DNA from: Scatosoma sp045645245
GTDB taxonomy: Bacteria > Bacillota > Clostridia > Christensenellales > Borkfalkiaceae
NCBI GenBank assembly: GCA_045645245.1
Contig: JAZRIK010000029.1
Span: 1 to 11,514, forward strand
Direction of reading: 5' to 3'
Length of the DNA: 11,514 nt
In this document: in pieces, positions 1 through 6,695 of the stretch
Numbering within the stretch: the first letter of the stretch is position 1
Layout of the letters: every line of letters begins with the position of its first letter
The notes under the pieces: generated by a model
Seen by the model: only the letters and a program-made list of their open reading frames with translations
The model's database searches: none
Told to the model about the DNA's origin: nothing
Translations under genes and position numbers: made by a program

Positions 1-47
1 CAAAACGCTCTCGCGTCCACGTTTAATTGCGAACAATCAAATTTTAC

Positions 48-152
<105 letters not shown>

Positions 153-180
153 GTTTAGTTGCGAACAATCAAATTTTTAC

Positions 181-257
<77 letters not shown>

Positions 258-260
258 AAA

Positions 261-288
261 AAAGACACTCAAACGAGTGTCTTTTTTT
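261..288. terminator. Bidirectional intrinsic terminator between tRNA-Val and the PadR-like gene
   Basis: A perfect 10-bp stem (261-270 with 275-284, loop AAAC) is flanked by A-runs on the left and a T-run to 288 on the right. It can therefore stop the tRNA transcript on the plus strand. It can also stop the convergent minus-strand gene, whose stop codon is at 304-306. Confidence 0.88.
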
Positions 289-303
289 ACTTTTCATCAA
301 ACC

Positions 304-3081
304 TTACTTGCTCGCCTTTACCGAAAACAAACGGTAAAACGCGGTGAAAATTAAGATATTCGCCAGATAAATGACGGGGATGATCACAAACGCGAACAAC
401 TGCGCAGGATCATTCATTTGCGCTTTGCAATATACGGCGACCATCGACACGATAATAACGGCAATCACAAACACGACCGTTGCGGTTATCATATACGACG
501 GGTGTTTTTTCCGTCTTGCGTGCTGCTTGTATCCGCAAGCATTCAAGATAGCGCAGGTGATAAACGTTGCAAACCCAAGCGCAAAGCCGATAGCGGGGTA
601 CAGCGCGTCCACGCCGATATAATCCTTGATAAAAAATACAATCAAGCTCTCAAACGCTACGATGCAGAACAAAATAATTGCCGCCTTATATAAGGTCAAG
701 CCAACGTTATAAATTCCGCCGCTTGTTTGCGGTTGCGTATTTGCTCGCGGCGAATCGTTTCTAACGCCATAGCTGCCCGCGGTATTGAGTTTAATCCCTT
801 CCGTTTGCGCGCGGCTATGCAAATCGCCGTAGTTTACGGGCTGCTGCGTAGGTGCATTCGTGGGCGCGTAGTAATTGTATTGCGTGTTTTGACCTGCATT
901 ATAGCCGTAAGCAAATTCGTTTTGCGCTTGATAGGGCGTAGAATATTGACGGTTGGAAAATTCGCGTTCGGCGTTTCTCAAATCGTTCTCACGGCGAGTT
1001 AAATCCAGCTCGCGCTCGCGCAAATCGCTGATTTGGCGTTGCAACGAAGTGGTATCGGCGGAAACGCGTTCGCGCGCGTCTTTTTGCGATTGCTCGATTT
1101 GTTCTTTTTCCTTTTCAAATGCCGCTTTATTTTCCGCAAAATCGGCTTTTTCCTTTTCCAAAGCACGCACGCGTTCGTCGTGCTGTTGTTGTTCAAGGTG
1201 CAAAGCGGTGCGTTCGTGTTCCAGCTTTTCTAAATTTTCGTTGAAAAGCTTTACTTGCGCGTTATACGCAGCGAGTTTATCGGCAAAATCAAATTGCTGT
1301 GCCGCCAACGCATTTTTGCGGGCGATAAAGTCAAGCTGTTGCTGATTATACGCGCTTTGACGGGACGCGAGTTCTTTTTGTTGCGTTGCTAAAACGGTCA
1401 AATCTTCTTGCAATTTATGCGTATTACGTAAAAGTTCCGTTTCTTTTGCTTGCAATTCTTCACGGAAGCGTTCCATTTCTTCGCTGGATGCGTTGGTTGC
1501 CGTTTGTTGATCGTTTAATTGCGCTTTATTTTCTTCCAAAGCGTACTCACGCTGCGTCATTTCATAGGTCAAACGGTCGATTTCCGCGCGTTCCGCAATT
1601 AAGCTTTCCTTCAAATCGTTCAGTTCCGCGCGTTCGCTTTCCAGCTTCGCTTTGCTTTCTTCCAAAGCCGCGTTATCGCTGCGGAGTGTATCCCGCTCAA
1701 CTTCTAAAATTTGTAATTGTGTTTTTAATTCTTCCCGCTCTTGTTCCAGCGTTGCCAAAGCAGTGGAGTTGCTTTGCTCGAACGAGCGAATATTTTCTTC
1801 GTTTTGCTTGTATTCTTCTTCCAAACGCGCAAGCGTTTCTTCGCGCGCGATTAATTGTGCGGCTTTTTCATCGATTTCCGACTGCAGGGCTTGTATTTGC
1901 GCAAGGCGTTCTTCCGTTTCGCGCTTATCCGCATTGATTTTTTCCTGCTGTGCGTCCAACTGCGCTTGTTGCGCGCGCAACTCAATCGAACGGTTATAAT
2001 ATTCAGTTGCACGGCTGTCTTGCTCGTTCTTTAAGGCAGTGATGGTGCTTTCCTGCGAAGAAACTGCCGCGTTTAACGCGTTAATAATCGATTGCTTATC
2101 CGCAAGCTCGGCTTGCAGAGCAAGCGCTTGGTCTTTTGCGGTTTGCAACTCTTCTTCGTTTGCGGTGTTTGCCGAAGTCTGCGCCGTTTCAACTTGTTTT
2201 TCTAAATCGGCATTTGCTTCTTGTAAAAGTGCGAAATCGCTCTTAATGCCTTCCAACTCGCTCTTGGTTTCGCCAAGCTCGCGTTCTTTTTCATCAAACG
2301 CCGCTTGTTGTGCTTCCAAAAGTGATTTCAATTCTCTAATTTCCGCGCTTTGGAGTGCAAGGGTCGCTTTCGCGTCGCCGATTTCGCGTTCTTTTTCCGC
2401 AATCGCAAGTTCTTTCGCTTCAATTTCGCCTTGTTTTTCGCTTAAAGCACGTTCTTTTTCGTTTAATTCCGCCGATTGCGCGTCGATTTTATCTTTGAGT
2501 TCGTTAAAATCGCTCTTTTGCTCGTTAATGGACGAGCTTTGCGCGGAAAGCAGGGCACGTTCGCGTTGCAGCTCGTTGCGTAAGCCGTTCAGCGCGGTTT
2601 TCTCATCTTCCAACGCCTGTTCGCGCGCCGCAAGCGCACGCTTTAATTCCACAAGCTCTTTTTGCTTGTCCGTAATAAACGAAAAATCGTAGTGCGCGTT
2701 GCCGTCCGAGATTAAGCTGTCGATGATTGTACGCGAATATTCCCATTCGGATAAGTTTTGTTCGGTCACCTTTCTGCCCGACTCGGTAAGCGAGAAATAC
2801 TTTCTTCTGCCGCCGTTTGAGTAGTCGCCGTAGTACGAAGTGACGTATTTAAGCGATTCTAAACGTTTCAACGCGCTGTAAAGGGTGGGTTGCTTTAACG
2901 AATACAAGCCGCCGCTTTTCTTTTCAATTTCGTTGATAATGTCGTAGCCGTATTTATCGCCGTCGTACAAACTGCGTAAAATGATGGTGTTGATGTGCCC
3001 GCGGATTAAATCGGAGCTAATACCAAGGTTTTGCTCTTCGCCGCCCGTCAATTCGTCTAATTGTTCTACTCTTTCTTCCAT
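304..3081 (-). CDS. PadR-type winged-helix protein with giant coiled coil and four membrane helices
   Basis: This 925-residue protein has an unusual architecture. Residues about 25-120 form a PadR winged helix-turn-helix; the recognition region reads QPTLYSALKRLESL and is followed by a basic GGRRKYFSLTESG wing. Residues about 138-725 are almost pure Glu/Lys/Gln/Leu/Ala heptads with no obvious break, enough for a coiled coil of roughly 85 nm if continuous. A Gln/Asn/Tyr/Pro-rich linker (about 715-787) leads to four hydrophobic helices at about 799-818, 826-850, 863-885 and 895-919. PadR regulators are normally about 110-190 residues, dimeric and soluble. The DNA-binding end would be cytoplasmic and the C-terminus in the membrane. 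ATG at 3081 has AAGGAG about 8 nt upstream and a consensus promoter further up. The gene stands alone, divergent from the thioesterase. The PadR assignment is firm; the function (membrane-tethered regulator, chromosome tether or envelope factor) is unknown. Confidence 0.88.
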   Translation of the reverse strand: MEERVEQLDELTGGEEQNLGISSDLIRGHINTIILRSLYDGDKYGYDIINEIEKKSGGLYSLKQPTLYSALKRLESLKYVTSYYGDYSNGGRRKYFSLTESGRKVTEQNLSEWEYSRTIIDSLISDGNAHYDFSFITDKQKELVELKRALAAREQALEDEKTALNGLRNELQRERALLSAQSSSINEQKSDFNELKDKIDAQSAELNEKERALSEKQGEIEAKELAIAEKEREIGDAKATLALQSAEIRELKSLLEAQQAAFDEKERELGETKSELEGIKSDFALLQEANADLEKQVETAQTSANTANEEELQTAKDQALALQAELADKQSIINALNAAVSSQESTITALKNEQDSRATEYYNRSIELRAQQAQLDAQQEKINADKRETEERLAQIQALQSEIDEKAAQLIAREETLARLEEEYKQNEENIRSFEQSNSTALATLEQEREELKTQLQILEVERDTLRSDNAALEESKAKLESERAELNDLKESLIAERAEIDRLTYEMTQREYALEENKAQLNDQQTATNASSEEMERFREELQAKETELLRNTHKLQEDLTVLATQQKELASRQSAYNQQQLDFIARKNALAAQQFDFADKLAAYNAQVKLFNENLEKLEHERTALHLEQQQHDERVRALEKEKADFAENKAAFEKEKEQIEQSQKDARERVSADTTSLQRQISDLRERELDLTRRENDLRNAEREFSNRQYSTPYQAQNEFAYGYNAGQNTQYNYYAPTNAPTQQPVNYGDLHSRAQTEGIKLNTAGSYGVRNDSPRANTQPQTSGGIYNVGLTLYKAAIILFCIVAFESLIVFFIKDYIGVDALYPAIGFALGFATFITCAILNACGYKQHARRKKHPSYMITATVVFVIAVIIVSMVAVYCKAQMNDPAQLFAFVIIPVIYLANILIFTAFYRLFSVKASK

Positions 3082-3111
3082 AAATCGCTCCTTTTGTGAG
3101 TGCTTTGTCTA

Positions 3112-3153
3112 ACAAAATAATACTATGTCTGATAGAATAAAGCATTATTTTGT
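3112..3153. promoter_or_regulatory. Inverted repeat in the leader of the PadR-like gene
   Basis: ACAAAATAAT (3112-3121) and ATTATTTTGT (3144-3153) are exact complements separated by 22 bp. Inside lies the smaller dyad CTAT-N5-ATAG (3123-3135). The TATGTC-N-ATAG motif here recurs, with one base less, beside the promoter at 3200-3210. The region lies in the predicted 5' leader of the minus-strand gene. It could be an operator or an RNA structure; the sequence alone does not decide. Confidence 0.4.
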
Positions 3154-3178
3154 GACGATTTATATGTAATATAAATAT

Positions 3179-3207
3179 ATTATATCACAAACATAGTAGT
3201 ATGTCAA
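3179..3207 (-). promoter_or_regulatory. Consensus sigma-A promoter of the PadR-like gene
   Basis: Read on the minus strand, TTGACA (3207-3202) and TATAAT (3184-3179) are exact consensus hexamers with a 17-bp spacer. Transcription should start near 3172, leaving a leader of about 90 nt before the ATG at 3081. Confidence 0.9.
3191..3204. promoter_or_regulatory. Palindrome overlapping the PadR-gene promoter, candidate PadR operator
   Basis: ACATA-GTAG-TATGT is a 5-bp inverted repeat that covers part of the -35 box and the spacer. PadR-family operators are typically dyads containing ATGT and ACAT. This position would let a bound protein block RNA polymerase, so self-repression by the 304-3081 protein is plausible but inferred. 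Confidence 0.5.
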
Positions 3208-3280
3208 TAGTTATACGATAAAAAAATGGAAAAAACGGCAATTTTCGCATATTTTTTTGATATGTATTTGTGCGCATATA

Positions 3281-3309
3281 TTGACATTTTTTACCAAAGA
3301 TGATATAAT
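3281..3309 (+). promoter_or_regulatory. Consensus sigma-A promoter of the thioesterase operon
   Basis: TTGACA (3281-3286) and TATAAT (3304-3309) are exact hexamers with a 17-bp spacer. The -10 box ends only 6 bases before the ATG at 3316, so the transcript should begin at or next to the start codon. Confidence 0.9.
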
Positions 3310-3315
3310 TTTCGT

Positions 3316-4068
3316 ATGATGAAACCGTATCAGTTTAACCGCACGTTTACCGTGCAATATCGCGACGTTGATTTTAACGAGCGCATAAAAATTTCTTCTT
3401 TGCTGGCGCTGATGGGCGACGCGGCAGGGATAAGCGCGGACGAACTTGGCTTTGGCGCAAGTTACGTAAAGCCCAAGGGCTATACCTTTATGGTTGCAAA
3501 CACGTATTTAGAATGGGATAACCCCGTTAAAGTGGGACAAACGCTGCAATTAAAAACGTGGCCGTTGCCCCCGTCGCACGCCATTTTTAACAGAGAATAC
3601 GTCTTTGAAAACGAACAAAACACGCCTTTCATTCGCGCAACTTCGCGCTGGTGCCTAATCGACGTTAAAAACGGCAAAATTGCAAACTCAAAGGTGATTG
3701 AAAATCAAGACTATTCGACGTATAACACGCAAAGAGTAATCGATAGCGTACAATGGAAAATTCCTGCGTTTTCGCCCAGCGAAGGGGAATGTAAATTTAC
3801 GCTTACCATCGCGAATTCCGAATACGATTATAATATGCACGTGAACAACACGCGCTACGCGGATTATTGTATGAACTGCTTTACCGTTGCCGAGCTAACT
3901 GTTTTGAGTGTAAAAAGCTTTGCGATTTCTTATGTAAAACAATGCCGCGAAGGGGACGTTTTGCGCTTTTATAGAAAGCGTTTAGACGAAAAAACCTATT
4001 TGGTGCAGGGCTTTAATGAGCAAGACGAAACGGTGGTGCAAGCGCGCGTTGTATTTCAAGAAGATTAA
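3316..4068 (+). CDS. Acyl-ACP thioesterase (FatA/FatB family, double hotdog)
   Basis: This cytoplasmic enzyme would hydrolyse acyl-ACP to free fatty acid, setting chain length or rerouting acyl chains from fatty-acid synthesis. The protein has 250 residues. It shows an N-terminal hotdog (about 5-130, opening VQYRDVDFNERIKISSLL, then DAAG) and a second one (about 155-248). The second carries DYNMHVNNTRY, giving the family residues D171, N173 and H175, and YVKQCREGD, where C210 matches the third catalytic position of plant enzymes. Length and motif order fit bacterial members found in Clostridia. ATG at 3316 (or 3319) is the only start that keeps the N-terminal hotdog. It has no Shine-Dalgarno sequence and sits at the predicted transcription start. 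The stop TAA (4066-4068) runs into the ribosome binding site of the next gene, so the two are an operon. Substrate chain length cannot be read from the sequence. Confidence 0.9.
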   Translation: MMKPYQFNRTFTVQYRDVDFNERIKISSLLALMGDAAGISADELGFGASYVKPKGYTFMVANTYLEWDNPVKVGQTLQLKTWPLPPSHAIFNREYVFENEQNTPFIRATSRWCLIDVKNGKIANSKVIENQDYSTYNTQRVIDSVQWKIPAFSPSEGECKFTLTIANSEYDYNMHVNNTRYADYCMNCFTVAELTVLSVKSFAISYVKQCREGDVLRFYRKRLDEKTYLVQGFNEQDETVVQARVVFQED

Positions 4069-4072
4069 GGAG
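4067..4072 (+). promoter_or_regulatory. Ribosome binding site that fixes the ArgJ-like start
   Basis: AAGGAG overlaps the thioesterase stop codon and lies 5 nt before ATG 4078. The in-frame GTG at 4072 overlaps this site and is therefore unlikely to be the start. Confidence 0.8.
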
Positions 4073-4077
4073 TGAAT

Positions 4078-5301
4078 ATGCGAAAAAATGCAGTAAATAA
4101 AACGCTTACGCCCATTGACGGCGGCGTGACTGCGCCCGACGGTTTTTCGCTGTATCAAACGCAGGCAAATCTCCATCGGACGGGAATATCCGCGCAAAAT
4201 GACGTGGCGTTATTGTTTGCCGACCGCCGTTATCCCGTTGCGCGCGTTTTTACCGATTGCTCGCTGGCAAGTGCGGATATTACGCAAACGAAAACGCGGT
4301 TAAAAATAGGAAAAGCGCAGTCGGTTTTATTACATACCGCGCCTACTTTGGCTGCGCCCGAAGCGTTAAAGGCGTCTAAACAAATCGCTTTACAGGTAGC
4401 GGAAAAAACCGGTTGCGATTATGATGATACCATCATATTATCCCACGGAAAATTGAGCGGTTCGTACCCGTTTGAACAGATAGCAAGCGCAGTAGCGCGG
4501 TTGGGGGATAAGGTAAAAAAGAGAGATTTATTATCGATTTTGCATATCCAGCCGCAAGCCCAAAATACGTTTTTTCATCAAGCAGCGTACGCTTTCGAAT
4601 TTGGGGCGTTCCCCTGTAAAATCGGCGCGGCGTTTTGCTGTACTTCTTCTACAATCAGCGCGCCGAGCGGGTTTACCTGCGTGCTGACGACGGACGTTTG
4701 CATTGAAGGCGCGATGCTGCAAAAAGCGTTGAGTGTTGCCGTTGCCGATACCGTTGCTTTAACCGATTTTGGAACGGAAGCATCTCCCTGCGACGCCGTT
4801 TGCATTTTGGCAAGCGGAAAAGCTGGGAACGCCAAAATCGATTGCGCGGATTTAGAATATAAAAAGTTTTGCGACGTGCTAAAACGCGCTTTGCGCGCCG
4901 TTTGCCACTTGGCGCTTAACATTTATCACCCGAATCGAAGAATACTTACCTGCCGTGTGAGCGGCTGCCCGTCTATTACCGCTGCGCGCGCGGTGGTAAA
5001 GTCGATTATTTCTTCCAAATGTATTCAAGATTGTTTTTTATGTGACGAAATGGACGCCGACCGCGTTGTTTGCACGGTGGGGAGCGCGTACGACAGCGTA
5101 CGGATAGACAAGGCGAAAATACGTATCGTCACGGAAAAAGGGGAAATGATACTCTTTGATTTGGGGCGGACAAGCAGTTTTCCTATGGAAAAAGCGAAAG
5201 AGCTTTTATCTTGTAAAGAGATTTGCTTCGAGATTTGCTTAAACGACGGCAATTACCGCGCGCACGGACAAACCGCGCTGTTTGCGTTTGAAAACTTGTA
5301 A
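4078..5301 (+). CDS. ArgJ-family protein with degenerate active site
   Basis: Canonical ArgJ moves acetyl from N-acetylornithine to glutamate in arginine synthesis, and cleaves itself before a Thr nucleophile. This 407-residue protein (counted from ATG 4078) keeps the family outline: GGVTAPDGF at the N-terminus, an STGVIG-like segment (SHGKLSG), CVLTTD, LQKAL, ILASGKAG and a terminal DGNYRAHG like GDGNGRAWG. An ungapped alignment by eye to the AKGSGMIHPNMATML block puts Cys187 on the Lys and Gly198 on the nucleophilic Thr; the nearest Thr is 200. DGDTSTND, DGEGATK and the GTDANWGR motif are also lost, and the end stops short of the usual INAxYRT. It has 21 Cys, unusually many. It is translationally linked to the thioesterase. 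The frame is open throughout, so it is probably an expressed pseudoenzyme or neofunctionalised member rather than a working acetyltransferase. Family confidence is high; the function is unknown. Confidence 0.75.
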   Translation: MRKNAVNKTLTPIDGGVTAPDGFSLYQTQANLHRTGISAQNDVALLFADRRYPVARVFTDCSLASADITQTKTRLKIGKAQSVLLHTAPTLAAPEALKASKQIALQVAEKTGCDYDDTIILSHGKLSGSYPFEQIASAVARLGDKVKKRDLLSILHIQPQAQNTFFHQAAYAFEFGAFPCKIGAAFCCTSSTISAPSGFTCVLTTDVCIEGAMLQKALSVAVADTVALTDFGTEASPCDAVCILASGKAGNAKIDCADLEYKKFCDVLKRALRAVCHLALNIYHPNRRILTCRVSGCPSITAARAVVKSIISSKCIQDCFLCDEMDADRVVCTVGSAYDSVRIDKAKIRIVTEKGEMILFDLGRTSSFPMEKAKELLSCKEICFEICLNDGNYRAHGQTALFAFENL

Positions 5302-5343
5302 TAAGTTTTTTATATTTTTCTGTCGAAAAGGCGCTTGCAAAAG

Positions 5344-5372
5344 TTGACAAACGCACGCGCGTATGCTATAAT
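5344..5372 (+). promoter_or_regulatory. Consensus sigma-A promoter of a small transcript
   Basis: TTGACA (5344-5349) and TATAAT (5367-5372) are exact hexamers with a 17-bp spacer. Transcription should start near 5379 and run to the terminator at 5520-5551, giving an RNA of about 170 nt. Read-through would continue into carA. Confidence 0.88.
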
Positions 5373-5396
5373 AGTAAAAATTCGTTAGGTGACAGA

Positions 5397-5525
5397 ATGA
5401 TTTTATATAAAGGCGGAAAAAAACTGGATATGACAGGGGATCGTAAAGAGTATGCGGCTATCGTTCTCGGCGGTGCTCGTTTTTCCGTTTTTCAAAATGT
5501 ATTCGTATTTTTTCAAGCAGACTGA
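5397..5525 (+). CDS. Small ORF of 42 codons in its own transcription unit, hypothetical
   Basis: The 42-residue product starts MILYKGGKKLDMTGDRKEYA and ends in a hydrophobic, Phe/Val-rich stretch (FSVFQNVFVFF). AGGTGA at 5387-5392 matches the anti-Shine-Dalgarno sequence exactly and ends 4 nt before the ATG. The stop codon lies inside the terminator stem. A consensus promoter upstream and a perfect terminator downstream delimit the unit. I do not recognise the peptide. It has no strong signal peptide, and the hydrophobic stretch is short for a membrane helix. It could be a small protein, a leader peptide for carAB, or incidental to a small RNA. Confidence 0.55.
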   Translation: MILYKGGKKLDMTGDRKEYAAIVLGGARFSVFQNVFVFFQAD

Positions 5526-5551
5526 TTTTTCGAAAAATCAGTCTTTTTTTT
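5520..5551 (+). terminator. Perfect palindromic intrinsic terminator upstream of carA
   Basis: Positions 5520-5543 form a perfect 24-bp palindrome (GACTGATTTTT, centre CG) followed directly by eight T. It ends the small transcript 69 bp before carA. Because carA lacks a convincing promoter of its own, it could also act as an attenuator. No complementary antiterminator strand was seen upstream. Confidence 0.88.
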
Positions 5552-5620
5552 CAAGCTTGGGGGAATAATCGAAGGATAGATTTTATATAGCAAAAAAATT
5601 TTAACGTAAGGACAAAATAT

Positions 5621-6691
5621 ATGGAAAAGAAAAAAGTGTATGTGACGTTATCGAACGGTAAAGCGTTTGAAGGTTATCGGTTCGGCACAGACGGAAACGT
5701 AGTAGGCGAGCTGGTATTTTCAACGGGAATGCTTGGCTACGTAGAAACCCTGACCGATCCAAGCAACTACGGACAAATTTACGTGCAAACGTTCCCGCTC
5801 GTAGGCAACTACGGCGTAGCGCGCGCGGACGCGGAAAGCGAGCGCGCGTGGCTGAAAGCGTATATCGTGCGCGAAGTATGCGACGCGCCGTCCAACTTCC
5901 GTATGGAAACTTCGCTGGATAGTTATATGAAAGAACAAGGCGTAGTGGGCGTTTACGGTGTAGATACGCGCGAGCTGACGAAAATTTTACGCGAAGAAGG
6001 TGCGATGAACGTTGCAATCAGCGATAAAAAACTCACGAAAGCTGGGTTGCAAAAGCTGAAAGAATACTGCATTCAAGACGCGGTGCAAGCGGTCAGCCCT
6101 GCGGCGAAAGCGGAATACGAAACTGCGAACGCAAAATATACCGTTGCACTTTGGAATTTTGGCGCGAAGAACAGCACGGTCGCGTGCTTGCAAGCAATGG
6201 GGTGTAAAGTAATTTCCTTGCCTTATACCGCTACGGCGCAGCAAATTTTAGAAACGGGCGCAAACGGCGTGGTCATTTCCGACGGCCCCGGGGATCCCAA
6301 AGCCAACGGACAAGCGATTGACGAGCTTAAAAAATTGCTTGGCAAAATTCCCGTGCTTGGTTTAGGGCTTGGACATCAACTCGTTGCGCTTGCGACGGGC
6401 GCGAACACAATCAAATGCAAGCACGGACACCGCGGCAGCAATCAACCCGTCAAATGCACGAGCGATGGAAAGGTGTATATTTCCACGCAAAACCACGGCT
6501 ACGCAGTAGAGACGAAAACGCTCAAAGCGGGCAAGGTAAGCTTTATTAGCGTTAACGACGGTTCGTGCGAAGGAATCGATTACGACGATTTGCAAGCGAC
6601 CACGGTGCAATTCGTTCCCGAATGCTGCAATTTAGGCAACGATGAGAACCCTGTTTACAAGAAATTTTTTGCGATGATGGATAAGGAGTAA
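5621..6691 (+). CDS. carA: Carbamoyl-phosphate synthase small subunit with altered glutaminase triad
   Basis: CarA normally hydrolyses glutamine and channels ammonia to CarB for arginine and pyrimidine synthesis. The 356-residue protein has normal length: an N-terminal CarA domain (about 1-150, with FSTGMLGYVETLTDPSNYGQ) and a class I glutamine amidotransferase domain (about 172-354). The nucleophile elbow, usually GICLGHQ, reads GLGLGHQ, so the Cys is Gly249 (codon GGG). The usual QFHPEAS reads QFVPECC, so the catalytic His is Val332, while Glu334 stays. Residues that contact glutamine in the E. coli enzyme (Leu250, Gln253, Asn291, Gly293, with Tyr294 for Phe) are kept. It should therefore be unable to hydrolyse glutamine by the known mechanism. 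AAGGA sits 8 nt before the ATG. Four bases separate carA from carB. Identity is certain; the enzymatic consequence is inferred. Confidence 0.93.
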   Translation: MEKKKVYVTLSNGKAFEGYRFGTDGNVVGELVFSTGMLGYVETLTDPSNYGQIYVQTFPLVGNYGVARADAESERAWLKAYIVREVCDAPSNFRMETSLDSYMKEQGVVGVYGVDTRELTKILREEGAMNVAISDKKLTKAGLQKLKEYCIQDAVQAVSPAAKAEYETANAKYTVALWNFGAKNSTVACLQAMGCKVISLPYTATAQQILETGANGVVISDGPGDPKANGQAIDELKKLLGKIPVLGLGLGHQLVALATGANTIKCKHGHRGSNQPVKCTSDGKVYISTQNHGYAVETKTLKAGKVSFISVNDGSCEGIDYDDLQATTVQFVPECCNLGNDENPVYKKFFAMMDKE

Positions 6692-6695
6692 GACA

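Noticed and set aside
371..2692. Plus-strand open frames opposite the coiled-coil gene, the longest at 2039-2692
   Set aside because: They are Ser/Cys/Ala-rich mirror translations of a repetitive Glu/Lys/Gln coding strand, have no ribosome binding sites or recognisable domains, and overlap a gene with a clear promoter and conserved domain.
3226..3303. 25-codon ORF between the divergent promoters
   Set aside because: It has no ribosome binding site, lies in AT-rich DNA, and runs across the -35 box and spacer of the thioesterase promoter.
4072..4077. GTG 4072 as start of the ArgJ-like gene
   Set aside because: It overlaps the AAGGAG ribosome binding site, which is correctly spaced for ATG 4078 instead.
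5379..5551. Known riboswitch, T-box or PyrR-binding leader
   Set aside because: I looked for familiar conserved cores and saw none; the only strong structure is the terminator palindrome.
5557..5589. carA promoter (TTGGGG to TATATA)
   Set aside because: The spacing is 19 to 21 bp and the -35 is poor, unlike the three exact consensus promoters in this window.
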